Part shown: one piece after another, positions 8,335 through 14,589 of the stretch
Layout: each line of letters opens with the position of its first letter
How positions within the stretch are numbered: the first letter of the stretch is position 1
Assembly: GCA_028065725.1 (NCBI GenBank)
Contig: JAPTVL010000106.1
Coordinates: 1 to 14,589 of the forward strand
Direction of reading: 5' to 3'
DNA length: 14,589 bases
Source: Betaproteobacteria bacterium
GTDB taxonomy: Bacteria; Pseudomonadota; Gammaproteobacteria; Burkholderiales; Rhodocyclaceae
Program-made: the position numbers and the translations under genes
Notes under the pieces: model-generated
Database searches by the model: none
Told to the model about the DNA's origin: nothing
What the model saw: the letters and a program-made list of their open reading frames with translations, nothing else

Positions 8335-9740
8335 GGTCGTTCTCCGTCTCGATGTGATTTCGACTCGATCACCTGCTCCGCCGTGACGCCGAGTGCGTTG
8401 GCGCCGATCGGCCGGCGCAGCGCATCCTCCAGATGCCCCAGGGACTGTTGCGCCTGGGATAAGGCGCTGATGCGCGCCAGTTCGGCCGTTACCGTCTGGT
8501 ATTGGGCGGACAGCCACGCCAGCCGGTCCGCCTCACCCGCCTTGTAGGCCGCGGTGACGGCGCGCTCGTTCCTTTGTTGATCTCGTAGCAGGGCATCGGC
8601 CGTCTCGAACATCTGGACGGCATGACCGTAGCCCGCCAATGCCTCGTCCACTTCGGCGATCGCCTTGGCTTGAACAGCCAAGAAGGCCGTGGCTGCTTCC
8701 TCGCGGCGCGCTTTGGCCTCGGCGATGGGACCTTCGTTGCGGTTCAGGAGCGGCAGCACGAGGGAGAGTCCGAGGGACCATTTCACTTGGCCGGCGTCCC
8801 ATAGGTATCCAGGGCCGAGCGAGATGTCCGGGTATTGCTTGGCGATTTCCAGTTGCAGCGCGGATTGGCTGGCCTCGTACTCGGCCAGGGCTGCAAGCAC
8901 ATCCGGCCGGCTCAACAGGGCCTCGCGCCGAGCTTCCGCCGGTGGCAATGCAGCGACCGGCGGCAGTTGCTCGAAAGCATCGAAGGAAATGGCCGTGCCG
9001 TCGATGGCCGCGGCGGGCACGCCCACGGCAGCGGCGAGCCGTGCGAGGTTTTCTGCGCCCTGTTTCTGGTTCTGCCGCAGGGCCAGCACGGCCTGGTTGA
9101 GTGCAAGGCGGGCCTGGGTCAACTCGGGTTGTGATGCGTAGCCCACGGTAAAGCGTCGCTCCAGCATGCGGGTGATCTCCGCCTGGAGGTCGTGCTGACG
9201 GCGCACCAGGGCCTCGGTCGGGTAGGCCGCCAGAAGATCGGCCCGCACGCGGCTGCGCACCTGCCACACGGTTTCGGCTTCCCGCAGCTTGGCGGCTTGG
9301 GCGAGGCGTTGTGCGGTTTCGATGCGGTAATCACGCTTGCCCGCAGTTTCGATCGGGATAGCGAAGCCCAGCCCGTAGGTCCACGGCGACTGCCCTGCCG
9401 CCGCATCCATGTTGCGTTGGAACGAGACGCCGGCCGTTGGATTCGGCCGTCCGCCCGCCGTGACGATGGCGGCTTCCGCCGCCAGTCTCCGGGCTTGGGC
9501 GCGATCGAGATCGGGGTGGTAGTGGAAGGCCGCCAAGGTGAGCGTGTCGAGGTCCCAGGATTTCGGCGGCCAGGCGGTGTCATGACCCAGACTGCGTTCG
9601 AAGAATTGCCTGACGTCCGGCGCGTCCAAGCTTCGGGATTCGAGAGCAGTCTGCTGTACGTCGAGATTGACCGGCTTGGCCGTATAACTGGCGCAACCGG
9701 CGAGCGACAGCATCATGCAGGCAATCGACAGGCGTTTCAT
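8331..9740 (-). CDS. Outer-membrane efflux factor, TolC/CusC family lipoprotein
   Basis: A 469-residue outer-membrane channel subunit. The signal peptide MKRLSIACMMLSLAGC ends in a lipobox with the acylated Cys16, so the mature protein is a lipoprotein as in CusC/NodT-type factors. Two outer-membrane efflux protein repeats follow, each rich in long Ala/Gln/Glu/Arg helices (about 75-255 and 275-455). The segments RPDVLAALAEYEASQSALQLEIAKQ (second repeat start) and ISLGPGYLWDAGQVKWSLGLSLVLPLLNR are family-like. It is the first gene of the efflux operon, followed by the adaptor with a 4-base overlap. The chosen ATG is preceded by AAAGGAGACC; an in-frame upstream start would give an 11-residue extension that spoils the signal peptide. 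It presumably works with the adaptor and RND pump encoded next to it. Confidence 0.92.
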   Translation of the reverse strand: MKRLSIACMMLSLAGCASYTAKPVNLDVQQTALESRSLDAPDVRQFFERSLGHDTAWPPKSWDLDTLTLAAFHYHPDLDRAQARRLAAEAAIVTAGGRPNPTAGVSFQRNMDAAAGQSPWTYGLGFAIPIETAGKRDYRIETAQRLAQAAKLREAETVWQVRSRVRADLLAAYPTEALVRRQHDLQAEITRMLERRFTVGYASQPELTQARLALNQAVLALRQNQKQGAENLARLAAAVGVPAAAIDGTAISFDAFEQLPPVAALPPAEARREALLSRPDVLAALAEYEASQSALQLEIAKQYPDISLGPGYLWDAGQVKWSLGLSLVLPLLNRNEGPIAEAKARREEAATAFLAVQAKAIAEVDEALAGYGHAVQMFETADALLRDQQRNERAVTAAYKAGEADRLAWLSAQYQTVTAELARISALSQAQQSLGHLEDALRRPIGANALGVTAEQVIESKSHRDGERP

Positions 9741-9755
9741 GGTCTCCTTTCTCCA

Positions 9756-9770
9756 CGGACCGACAGTCCG
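9756..9770 (-). repeat. Small hairpin in the leader of the efflux operon
   Basis: The sequence CGGAC-CGACA-GTCCG forms a 5-bp stem with a 5-base loop. It lies just upstream of the ribosome binding site of the outer-membrane factor gene (9741-9750). It could be a leader stem or part of an operator; it is short enough to occur by chance. Confidence 0.25.
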
Positions 9771-9970
9771 CAAGTTCTATTCAAGCTGAGAATGATAGAG
9801 ATGGAGGAGGAACCGGAGGATGACCGCAACCTGTCCGTTTGGTCATTTTCATTGACGGGGCGCGTTACCCTCGCTGCATATCGCAAGCGCGAGTGTGGTC
9901 GGACTTCTTGTTGGCTATGATGTGAGTTTAGCGATCTTTGTATTGGCGCTGTGTAAACATCGCCTTGTCC

Positions 9971-9998
9971 AGTATCATGGACCCCGCCCATCAGTCAA
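9971..9998 (-). promoter_or_regulatory. Candidate sigma70-type promoter for the efflux operon
   Basis: Reading the minus strand, TTGACT (9998-9993) is followed after 16 bases by GATACT (9976-9971), which match the -35 and -10 consensus at five and four positions. This would give a leader of about 225 bases before the outer-membrane factor start, which is long; a nearer promoter may exist. It is the best pair I found by eye in the divergent region 9741-10022, not a confirmed promoter. Confidence 0.28.
9973..9978 (+). promoter_or_regulatory. Candidate -10 box for the usp / H+-ATPase operon
   Basis: TATCAT matches the -10 consensus at five of six positions and would place a start of transcription about 35-40 bases before the universal stress protein ATG. 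No good -35 box lies at the right distance, so this promoter would need an activator or is not real. It overlaps the candidate -10 of the divergent operon (9971-9976), which would make the two directions mutually exclusive. Confidence 0.2.
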
Positions 9999-10022
9999 TG
10001 GGCTCTTCCAGGGAGACGAAAC

Positions 10023-10469
10023 ATGTATAAGCGCATTATGGTCGCCGTCGACGGCAGCCACACTTCGGAACTTGCCCTGCAGGAAGCGGTCAATCTCGCG
10101 AAGGATCTTGGCGCTCAAGTGCGCATCGTGCATGCGGTGGACGAGGTGACCCTCAACTGGGACGCGGAATACGCCAATCCCGCCGAGATATGTCAGGCCA
10201 TGGCCCAGACGGGCCGCGACATCCTCCACAAAGCGGGCACGTTCGCGAAGGAGGCGGGCGTCACGGCAGATACCAAGCTGATTGAAATCGACACTCTGGG
10301 CCACCGCATCCCGCAAGCGATCGCAGACGAAGCCGAGATCTGGCCCGCCGATCTCATCGTGATCGGCACCCATGGCCGAAGCGGCCTGAGCCACGTGTTG
10401 CTGGGAAGCGTCGCCGAGGGGATCGTGCGCGTGGCCACCAAACCGGTGCTGCTGATCTGCGGCGAGTAG
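10023..10469 (+). CDS. Universal stress protein, UspA family, ATP-binding type
   Basis: A 148-residue single Usp domain. It begins MYKRIMVAVDGS, with the conserved Asp10, and ends with the nucleotide-binding signature G-x2-G-x9-G-S (Gly115, Gly118, Gly128, Ser129), followed by the usual terminal strand ATKPVLLI. The intact glycine motif places it with the ATP-binding UspFG/MJ0577 group rather than UspA proper, which lacks it. These cytoplasmic proteins dimerise and act in stress resistance, with poorly defined biochemical roles. The ATG has GGGAG seven bases upstream. The H+-ATPase gene begins 28 bases after its stop, so the two are probably one transcript and this protein may act as a sensor or modulator of the pump; that link is inference from position only. 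Confidence 0.93.
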   Translation: MYKRIMVAVDGSHTSELALQEAVNLAKDLGAQVRIVHAVDEVTLNWDAEYANPAEICQAMAQTGRDILHKAGTFAKEAGVTADTKLIEIDTLGHRIPQAIADEAEIWPADLIVIGTHGRSGLSHVLLGSVAEGIVRVATKPVLLICGE

Positions 10470-10497
10470 CTGTTCATCAAACATTCCGGATGGTGTC

Positions 10498-12954
10498 GTG
10501 ATCAACTCGCCCTCTACCCAGTTTCCGCAACCCACGCCGAAGGCGGCGGAAACACCCCGCACGCTCGGTTCAAATCGGGAGACTGGCCTCACCAGCGCGG
10601 AGGCAAAAAGTCGGCTTGACCGACAGGGCGCCAATGAAGTCCCGGAGAAAAAACACCACCCGCTTCTCCGCTTCCTGAGAAAATTCTGGGGCCTTTCGGC
10701 ATGGATGATTGAGCTGATCGCGCTGCTTTCCTTCATCCTGCACAAGCAGGCCGACCTGTTGGTCGCACTGTCGCTGCTGCTGGTGAACGCCATCCTCAGT
10801 TTCCTCCAGGAACAGCGCGCTTCGGCTGCGGTGGCCGCGCTCCGCCGCCAGCTCAACGTAACGGCACGTGTCCTGCGCGACGGAGAGTGGCAGACCGCGC
10901 CGGCACGCACGCTGGTCACCGGCGATGTCGTGCGCGTGCGCGCCGGCGATTTCGTTCCCGCCGACCTCCAGGTTCTCGACGGCGGGGTGCGGATCGACCA
11001 GTCCGCGCTCACCGGAGAGTCGCGCGAGGTTGAGAAGATCATCGACGAAACGCTGTACTCGGGATCGACCGTACGCCTGGGCGAGGCGACCGGCGTGGTG
11101 ACGGCCACCGGCATGCGCACCTACTTCGGTCGCACCACTCAGCTCGTTCAGAGCGCACAGCACAAACTGCACGTGGAGGAAGTCGTCGCACGCATCGTCC
11201 GGTGGCTGTTCCTCATCGTCGGATCGCTGGTCGCCGTGACGCTGCTTGCCTCCGGCATCGAAGGCTTGCCGCTGCTGGATACGCTTCCCATCGCTCTGGT
11301 TTTGCTAATGAGCGCGGTGCCAGTGGCGCTGCCGGTGATGTTCACGGTGAGCATGGCGCTGGGCTCGATGGAGCTGTCCCGCCGCGGCGTCCTGATCACG
11401 CAGTTGAGCGCCGTGGAGGATGCGGCGACCATGGATGTCTTGTGCGCCGACAAGACCGGCACCCTCACGCTGAACCGCCTGTCCCTTGCCGGTACGCTGC
11501 CTCAGCCGGGCTTCACCGAGGTTGATATGTTGCGGACCGCCGCGTTTGCCTCGAACGAAGCCAACGCCGACCCCATCGATCTCGCCTTCCTGCGCGCGGC
11601 ACGGGAGCGCGGCGTGCTCGACGAAACCGCGCGCACTCTTTCCTTCCAGCCCTTCTCCGCCGCCACCCGGCGCACGGAAGCCGTGGTCGAACTCGATGGC
11701 CGCTCAATCCATTGCATGAAAGGCGCGCTGCGCACGGTGGCGGAGGCCGCGGGGCTCGACGCCGCGGCAGTCGCCACGCTGGAAGAGCAGGCCAACGCGG
11801 AAGCGCAAAAAGGCATGCGCGTGCTGGCGGTCGCGCGCGCGGACGGAGACGGCGCGCTCAGGCTCGTCGGCCTGGCCTATCTGTACGATGCCCCGCGTCC
11901 GGATTCCCGTCGCCTCATCGACGAACTGCGCGGGCTCGGCATCAAGGTGAAAATGCTCACCGGCGATGCGCTGCCCGTTGCCCGCGAAATGGCGCGGCTG
12001 CTGGGCCTGGGCGAGATCGCCCGCGCCCCGGAACTGCGCGCGGCGCAACAGGTGGCGGAATCACGCGCCGCCGGTCTTGCCATCAGCGCTGACGGTTTCG
12101 CCGAGGTGTTCCCGGAAGACAAGTTCCTGGTGGTCGAGCACCTGCAAGCGGCGGGGCACGTGGTCGGCATGACCGGCGACGGCGTCAATGACGCGCCGGC
12201 GCTGCGCCAGGCCGAAGTTGGCATCGCGGTGAGCGGCGCCACCGACGTGGCCAAGGGCGCGGCGAGCGCGGTGCTGACCCGGGAAGGGCTGGCCGACATC
12301 ATCGATCTGGTGAAAAACGGGCGCGCGATCTATCAGCGCGTGCTGACCTGGGTGGTCAACAAGATCAGCCGCACCATTCTGAAAGCAGGCTTTGTGGTGA
12401 TCGCCTTCCTTGCCACCGGCAAGTTCGTCATTTCCGCACTGGCGATGGTGCTGCTGGTGTTCATGACCGACTTCGTGAAAATCGCGCTGGCGACGGACAA
12501 CGTGCGGCCGTCGCAGAATCCGGAAACCTGGAACATCGGGCCGCTGGTCGGCGTTGCCGTTGTGCTCGGGCTGCTGATGCTGGTCGAAGCGCTCGGCCTG
12601 CTCGCTTTCGGCTGGCACCGTTTCGCCCTCGACAGCGGCGACGGATGCTTGCAGACCTTCACCTTTCAGACGCTTCTGTTCTTCGCGCTGTTCTCAATCA
12701 TCTCCATTCGTGAACGGCGGGCATTTTGGGCCTCGCGCCCGAGCACGCTGCTCGCTACGGCGCTGGGTGCGGACGCCGTCGTCGGCGCGCTCATCGGCGT
12801 CCACGGCATGGCCGACCTGCGTCCGCTTCCGATCGAGCAAAGCGGACTGATATTCCTCAGCGCCGGCATGCTCGTGCTCGGCCCGAACGACCTCCTCAAA
12901 ACCCTGCTCACGGCGCGTATAAGCAAGAATTCCCGACAACAACCGAGGTCGTAG
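10498..12954 (+). CDS. Plasma-membrane-type proton-translocating P-type ATPase (P3A)
   Basis: An 818-residue proton pump. Features in order: N-terminal cation-ATPase domain (about 25-62), M1-M2 (66-103), actuator domain with TGES at 172-175, M3-M4 (235-290) with PVALP at 275-279, DKTGTLTLN with acceptor Asp318, nucleotide domain with KGA at 408-410, TGD at 488-490, TGDGVNDAPAL at 559-569, and M5-M10 to about 795. Aligned by eye with plant AHA2, Asn97 in M2 and Asp658 in M6 match the proton-coordinating Asn106 and Asp684, and the following ATDNVRPSQNPETWNI matches the region after M6. The plant-type C-terminal autoinhibitory domain is absent; only about 20 residues follow M10. It exports H+ using ATP, creating membrane potential and raising internal pH. 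The start is GTG at 10498 with GGATGG upstream; no in-frame ATG is close. It is probably co-transcribed with the Usp gene. Confidence 0.93.
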   Translation: MINSPSTQFPQPTPKAAETPRTLGSNRETGLTSAEAKSRLDRQGANEVPEKKHHPLLRFLRKFWGLSAWMIELIALLSFILHKQADLLVALSLLLVNAILSFLQEQRASAAVAALRRQLNVTARVLRDGEWQTAPARTLVTGDVVRVRAGDFVPADLQVLDGGVRIDQSALTGESREVEKIIDETLYSGSTVRLGEATGVVTATGMRTYFGRTTQLVQSAQHKLHVEEVVARIVRWLFLIVGSLVAVTLLASGIEGLPLLDTLPIALVLLMSAVPVALPVMFTVSMALGSMELSRRGVLITQLSAVEDAATMDVLCADKTGTLTLNRLSLAGTLPQPGFTEVDMLRTAAFASNEANADPIDLAFLRAARERGVLDETARTLSFQPFSAATRRTEAVVELDGRSIHCMKGALRTVAEAAGLDAAAVATLEEQANAEAQKGMRVLAVARADGDGALRLVGLAYLYDAPRPDSRRLIDELRGLGIKVKMLTGDALPVAREMARLLGLGEIARAPELRAAQQVAESRAAGLAISADGFAEVFPEDKFLVVEHLQAAGHVVGMTGDGVNDAPALRQAEVGIAVSGATDVAKGAASAVLTREGLADIIDLVKNGRAIYQRVLTWVVNKISRTILKAGFVVIAFLATGKFVISALAMVLLVFMTDFVKIALATDNVRPSQNPETWNIGPLVGVAVVLGLLMLVEALGLLAFGWHRFALDSGDGCLQTFTFQTLLFFALFSIISIRERRAFWASRPSTLLATALGADAVVGALIGVHGMADLRPLPIEQSGLIFLSAGMLVLGPNDLLKTLLTARISKNSRQQPRS

Positions 12955-12985
12955 CGGGCCGCGCACCCGATCACGAGATTGCTGC

Positions 12986-13001
12986 CGGGCTGCCCAGCCC
13001 G
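12986..13001 (+). repeat. GC-rich stem-loop after the H+-ATPase gene
   Basis: CGGGCT-GCCC-AGCCCG forms a 6-bp stem with a 4-base loop 32 bases after the ATPase stop. There is no T run behind it, so it is not a standard intrinsic terminator. It may stabilise the 3' end of the usp-ATPase message or attenuate read-through into the COG4705 genes. Confidence 0.35.
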
Positions 13002-13080
13002 CTGTCTGACGGCGGAAATGGACTTCGCCTCGCGGCAACTTCGCTGACCAGAGGTACCGGATCGCTCCGAGCCGGCGGCC

Positions 13081-13099
13081 GCTAATTCCTGGCTAATTC
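13081..13099 (+). repeat. Direct repeat GCTAATTC, 11-base period
   Basis: GCTAATTC occurs at 13081-13088 and again at 13092-13099, one helical turn apart, in an AT-richer patch within GC-rich DNA upstream of the first COG4705 gene. Tandem half-sites spaced like this are often bound by a regulator on one DNA face. No protein is identified, and I saw no convincing -35/-10 pair close by (TATCTT at 13108-13113 is the nearest -10-like string). Confidence 0.3.
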
Positions 13100-13117
13100 T
13101 CGATTGCTATCTTTCCC

Positions 13118-13139
13118 GTCACGCGAGTGTCCGCGTGAC
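13118..13139 (+). promoter_or_regulatory. Perfect 8-bp stem-loop in the leader of the COG4705 genes
   Basis: GTCACGCG (13118-13125) and CGCGTGAC (13132-13139) are exact reverse complements separated by AGTGTC. The element ends 33 bases before the first COG4705 start codon and 21 bases before its AGGAG site. As DNA it is a 22-base dyad suited to a dimeric repressor or activator. As RNA it is a stable stem, but there is no T run, so termination is unlikely. Function is inferred from position and symmetry only. Confidence 0.5.
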
Positions 13140-13172
13140 CTGAAATTATCGCGAACCACCAGGAGAATCAAA

Positions 13173-13952
13173 ATGAAAATGCTTAGGCGCGAAGACGCAT
13201 TGCACATGCTGAACAAAGTGCCGGAAGTCACGCTTTACTTCTGGATCATCAAGATCATGGCCACCACTGTCGGCGAAACCGGGGCCGACTTCCTCAGTTT
13301 TAACCTGAAATTCGGGCTGACCGGGACATCCGTCGTCATGGCCTTCCTGCTGTCGGTTTTCCTGTTTATGCAGCTGCGGGCCAAGAAATACATCCCGTGG
13401 CTGTACTGGGTTAGCGTCGTGCTGATTAGCATCGTCGGCACCCTCATCACCGACAACCTGGTGGATAACTTCGGCGTCACACTGGAAACAACCACGGCGG
13501 TATTCGGTTTTGCCCTGCTGGCGACGTTCGCTCTCTGGTACGCCGGCGAGAAAACGCTATCGATCCACTCCATCTTCACGACCAAACGCGAACTGTTCTA
13601 CTGGGCGGCCATCCTGTTCACGTTTGCCCTCGGCACCGCGGCGGGCGACCTCGTCGCCGAGAGCATGAAACTCGGCTACGTCCATTCGGCCCTCGTGTTC
13701 GGCGCGATGATCGCCGCCGTCACTGTGGTTTATTACGGGTTCAAGGCCAATGCCGTCTTGGCCTTCTGGATCGCCTACGTGCTGACGCGTCCCCTGGGCG
13801 CATCCTGTGGCGATTGGTTGTCCCAGCCGATCGAGAACGGCGGGTTGGGGCTGGGCACCGTGGCGACGAGCCTGATGTTTCTCGCGACCATTCTCGGCCT
13901 GGTTGTTTTTCTGAGTGTGACCCGCAGGGACGTGATGCCCCGGACAGCTTGA
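13173..13952 (+). CDS. COG4705/DUF347 family integral membrane protein, first paralogue
   Basis: A 259-residue membrane protein of unknown function. About eight hydrophobic segments are visible (roughly 19-33, 52-68, 76-93, 106-124, 142-158, 171-190, 195-210, 227-248). It carries four copies of an aromatic-Trp-x9-Gly-x4-Asp motif, starting at Trp24, Trp79, Trp144 and Trp199, with Gly34/89/154/209 and Asp39/94/159/214; this matches the repeated unit that defines DUF347. The four acidic residues lie within or at the ends of membrane segments and could form an ion or proton site, which is inference. The ATG at 13173 has AGGAG eight bases upstream; the frame remains open to 13104 but without a ribosome site and across the leader stem-loop. 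A second copy follows on the same strand. It may be transcribed separately from the ATPase gene, given the 218-base gap with its own dyad. Confidence 0.88.
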   Translation: MKMLRREDALHMLNKVPEVTLYFWIIKIMATTVGETGADFLSFNLKFGLTGTSVVMAFLLSVFLFMQLRAKKYIPWLYWVSVVLISIVGTLITDNLVDNFGVTLETTTAVFGFALLATFALWYAGEKTLSIHSIFTTKRELFYWAAILFTFALGTAAGDLVAESMKLGYVHSALVFGAMIAAVTVVYYGFKANAVLAFWIAYVLTRPLGASCGDWLSQPIENGGLGLGTVATSLMFLATILGLVVFLSVTRRDVMPRTA

Positions 13953-13954
13953 GC

Positions 13955-14104
13955 ATGTCGGGGTTCGCACTTCTGGCGTTTGGCAGCGCCTGGCCGATCC
14001 TTGGCGAAGAGCACCGCTTCGTTGCGCCGGTGGTACGCTGCCTGCAACGCCCTTACCGATGGATATTTTCCGGGTTGATTGAGAAAGGCTGGGTGAGACA
14101 ATGA
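13955..14104 (+). CDS. Possible small ORF of 49 residues between the COG4705 paralogues
   Basis: An ATG two bases after the first COG4705 stop opens a 49-residue frame whose TGA overlaps the ATG of the second paralogue (ATGA). The product begins MSGFALLAFGSAWPILGEE and has a modest hydrophobic start followed by a basic, aromatic second half. I recognise no family. There is no clear ribosome binding site, so translation would depend on re-initiation after the upstream stop. In its favour are the exact fit of both ends to the neighbours and the absence of any other content in the 148-base gap. Against it are the length, the lack of a site, and the frequency of chance open frames in GC-rich DNA. 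Confidence 0.35.
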   Translation: MSGFALLAFGSAWPILGEEHRFVAPVVRCLQRPYRWIFSGLIEKGWVRQ

Positions 14105-14589
14105 ACGCAAGTGAACATGGATTTCGTATGGAAAACACGACTAAAGAGACATTGAGCAAGGTTCCGGAGGTTACGCTGATTTTCTGGATCATCAAGATCG
14201 CAGCCACCACCCTGGGAGAAACGGGTGGCGATGCCGTCTCGATGTCGATGAACCTCGGCTATCTAGTCGGCACGGGAATATTCGCGGCGATTTTTCTCCT
14301 GGCCGTGGGCGCTCAGATCAGGGCGAAGCGCTTTCATCCGCTTCTGTATTGGACGACCATCATCGCCACCACCACAGTCGGTACGACGCTGGCGGACTTC
14401 GCCGATCGCTCCCTTGGGATTGGCTACACGGGCGGGGCGACCCTGCTGTTCGTGCTGCTGATGGCTTCCTTGGCAATCTGGTATTGGACGCTGGGTTCCG
14501 TCTCGGTGGATAGCGTTGGGTCGCCGAAATCGGAAATGTTCTACTGGGTGACCATCATGTTTTCCCAGACGCTCGGGACCGCATTGGGC
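14101..14589 (+). CDS. COG4705/DUF347 family integral membrane protein, second paralogue (cut by window edge)
   Basis: The first 163 residues of a second COG4705 protein; the C-terminus lies past the right edge. It is visibly homologous to the preceding gene, sharing KVPEVTL-x-FWIIKI-x-ATT-x-GETG-x-D near the start. The repeat motif is seen at Trp29/Gly39/Asp44 and Trp84/Gly94/Asp99. The third copy begins at Trp149/Gly159, with its Asp due at residue 164, the first codon outside the window. The N-terminus is about five residues longer before the shared KVPEVTL than in the first paralogue. The ATG at 14101 is preceded by GGGTGAG, a reasonable site; an in-frame ATG at 14128 has none, so the former is preferred. 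The close spacing indicates co-transcription with the first paralogue. Function is unknown. Confidence 0.88.
   Translation, partial: MNASEHGFRMENTTKETLSKVPEVTLIFWIIKIAATTLGETGGDAVSMSMNLGYLVGTGIFAAIFLLAVGAQIRAKRFHPLLYWTTIIATTTVGTTLADFADRSLGIGYTGGATLLFVLLMASLAIWYWTLGSVSVDSVGSPKSEMFYWVTIMFSQTLGTALG

Noticed and set aside
8335..8517. N-terminal extension of the adaptor by 61 residues
   Set aside because: It lies inside the outer-membrane factor gene, would bury the membrane anchor, and the internal ATG has a good ribosome site and an ATGA junction.
9852..9880. TTGACG as a -35 box for the usp operon
   Set aside because: At 17 bases the -10 position reads TGCATA, a poor match, and the start would be about 135 bases from the gene.
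9741..9965. Riboswitch in the long efflux-operon leader
   Set aside because: I saw only a 5-bp hairpin and no recognisable aptamer pattern.
9975..11120. 381-codon minus-strand open frame opposite the Usp and H+-ATPase genes
   Set aside because: It crosses two well-supported plus-strand genes and their spacer, has no recognisable domain and no good ribosome site.
12955..13172. Remnant of a mobile element between the H+-ATPase and COG4705 genes
   Set aside because: No transposase fragment, terminal inverted repeats or target duplication is visible; only short regulatory-like repeats.

Overview
The window comes from a high-GC Gram-negative bacterium, most likely a beta- or gammaproteobacterium. 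The evidence is a tripartite RND efflux operon with an outer-membrane lipoprotein factor, strong AGGAG-type ribosome binding sites, tightly packed operons and GC-rich third codon positions. No rRNA, tRNA, CRISPR array, transposase or integrase was seen, and nothing allows a genus to be named.

Left part, minus strand, 9740 down to 1: six genes in one direction with very short junctions. In order of transcription they are an outer-membrane factor lipoprotein (9740-8331), a periplasmic adaptor (8334-7297, 4-base overlap), an RND inner-membrane pump of the CusA/CzcA type (7297-4142, 1-base overlap), a P2-like P-type ATPase with an unusual PEELP ion-site motif (4116-1693), a BcrC-like PAP2 phosphatase (1583-981), and the N-terminal third of a CtpE-like P-type ATPase that runs off the left edge (967-1). 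The only gap of any size inside this run is 109 bases before the phosphatase.

Middle, 9741-10022: a 282-base divergent regulatory region containing a small hairpin and weak promoter-like boxes for both directions.

Right part, plus strand, 10023 to the end: a single-domain universal stress protein (10023-10469), a P3A-type proton-pump ATPase (10498-12954), a 218-base spacer with a perfect 8-bp stem-loop and an 11-base-period direct repeat, then two tandem paralogues of the uncharacterised COG4705/DUF347 membrane protein family (13173-13952 and 14101 to the right edge). A possible 49-residue ORF fills the gap between the paralogues exactly.

As a whole this looks like an inorganic-cation and proton homeostasis cluster: three P-type ATPases of three different subclasses (none of the CPx heavy-metal type), a proton-driven RND exporter, an envelope lipid-carrier phosphatase, a stress protein and two polytopic membrane proteins of unknown function. 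A plausible but untested reading is that the H+-ATPase sustains the proton gradient used by the RND pump, while the other ATPases move alkali or alkaline-earth cations. The least described part is the COG4705 pair. Each complete copy carries four W-x9-G-x4-D repeats with identical internal spacing, which suggests an internally duplicated membrane protein with a cluster of buried acidic residues.
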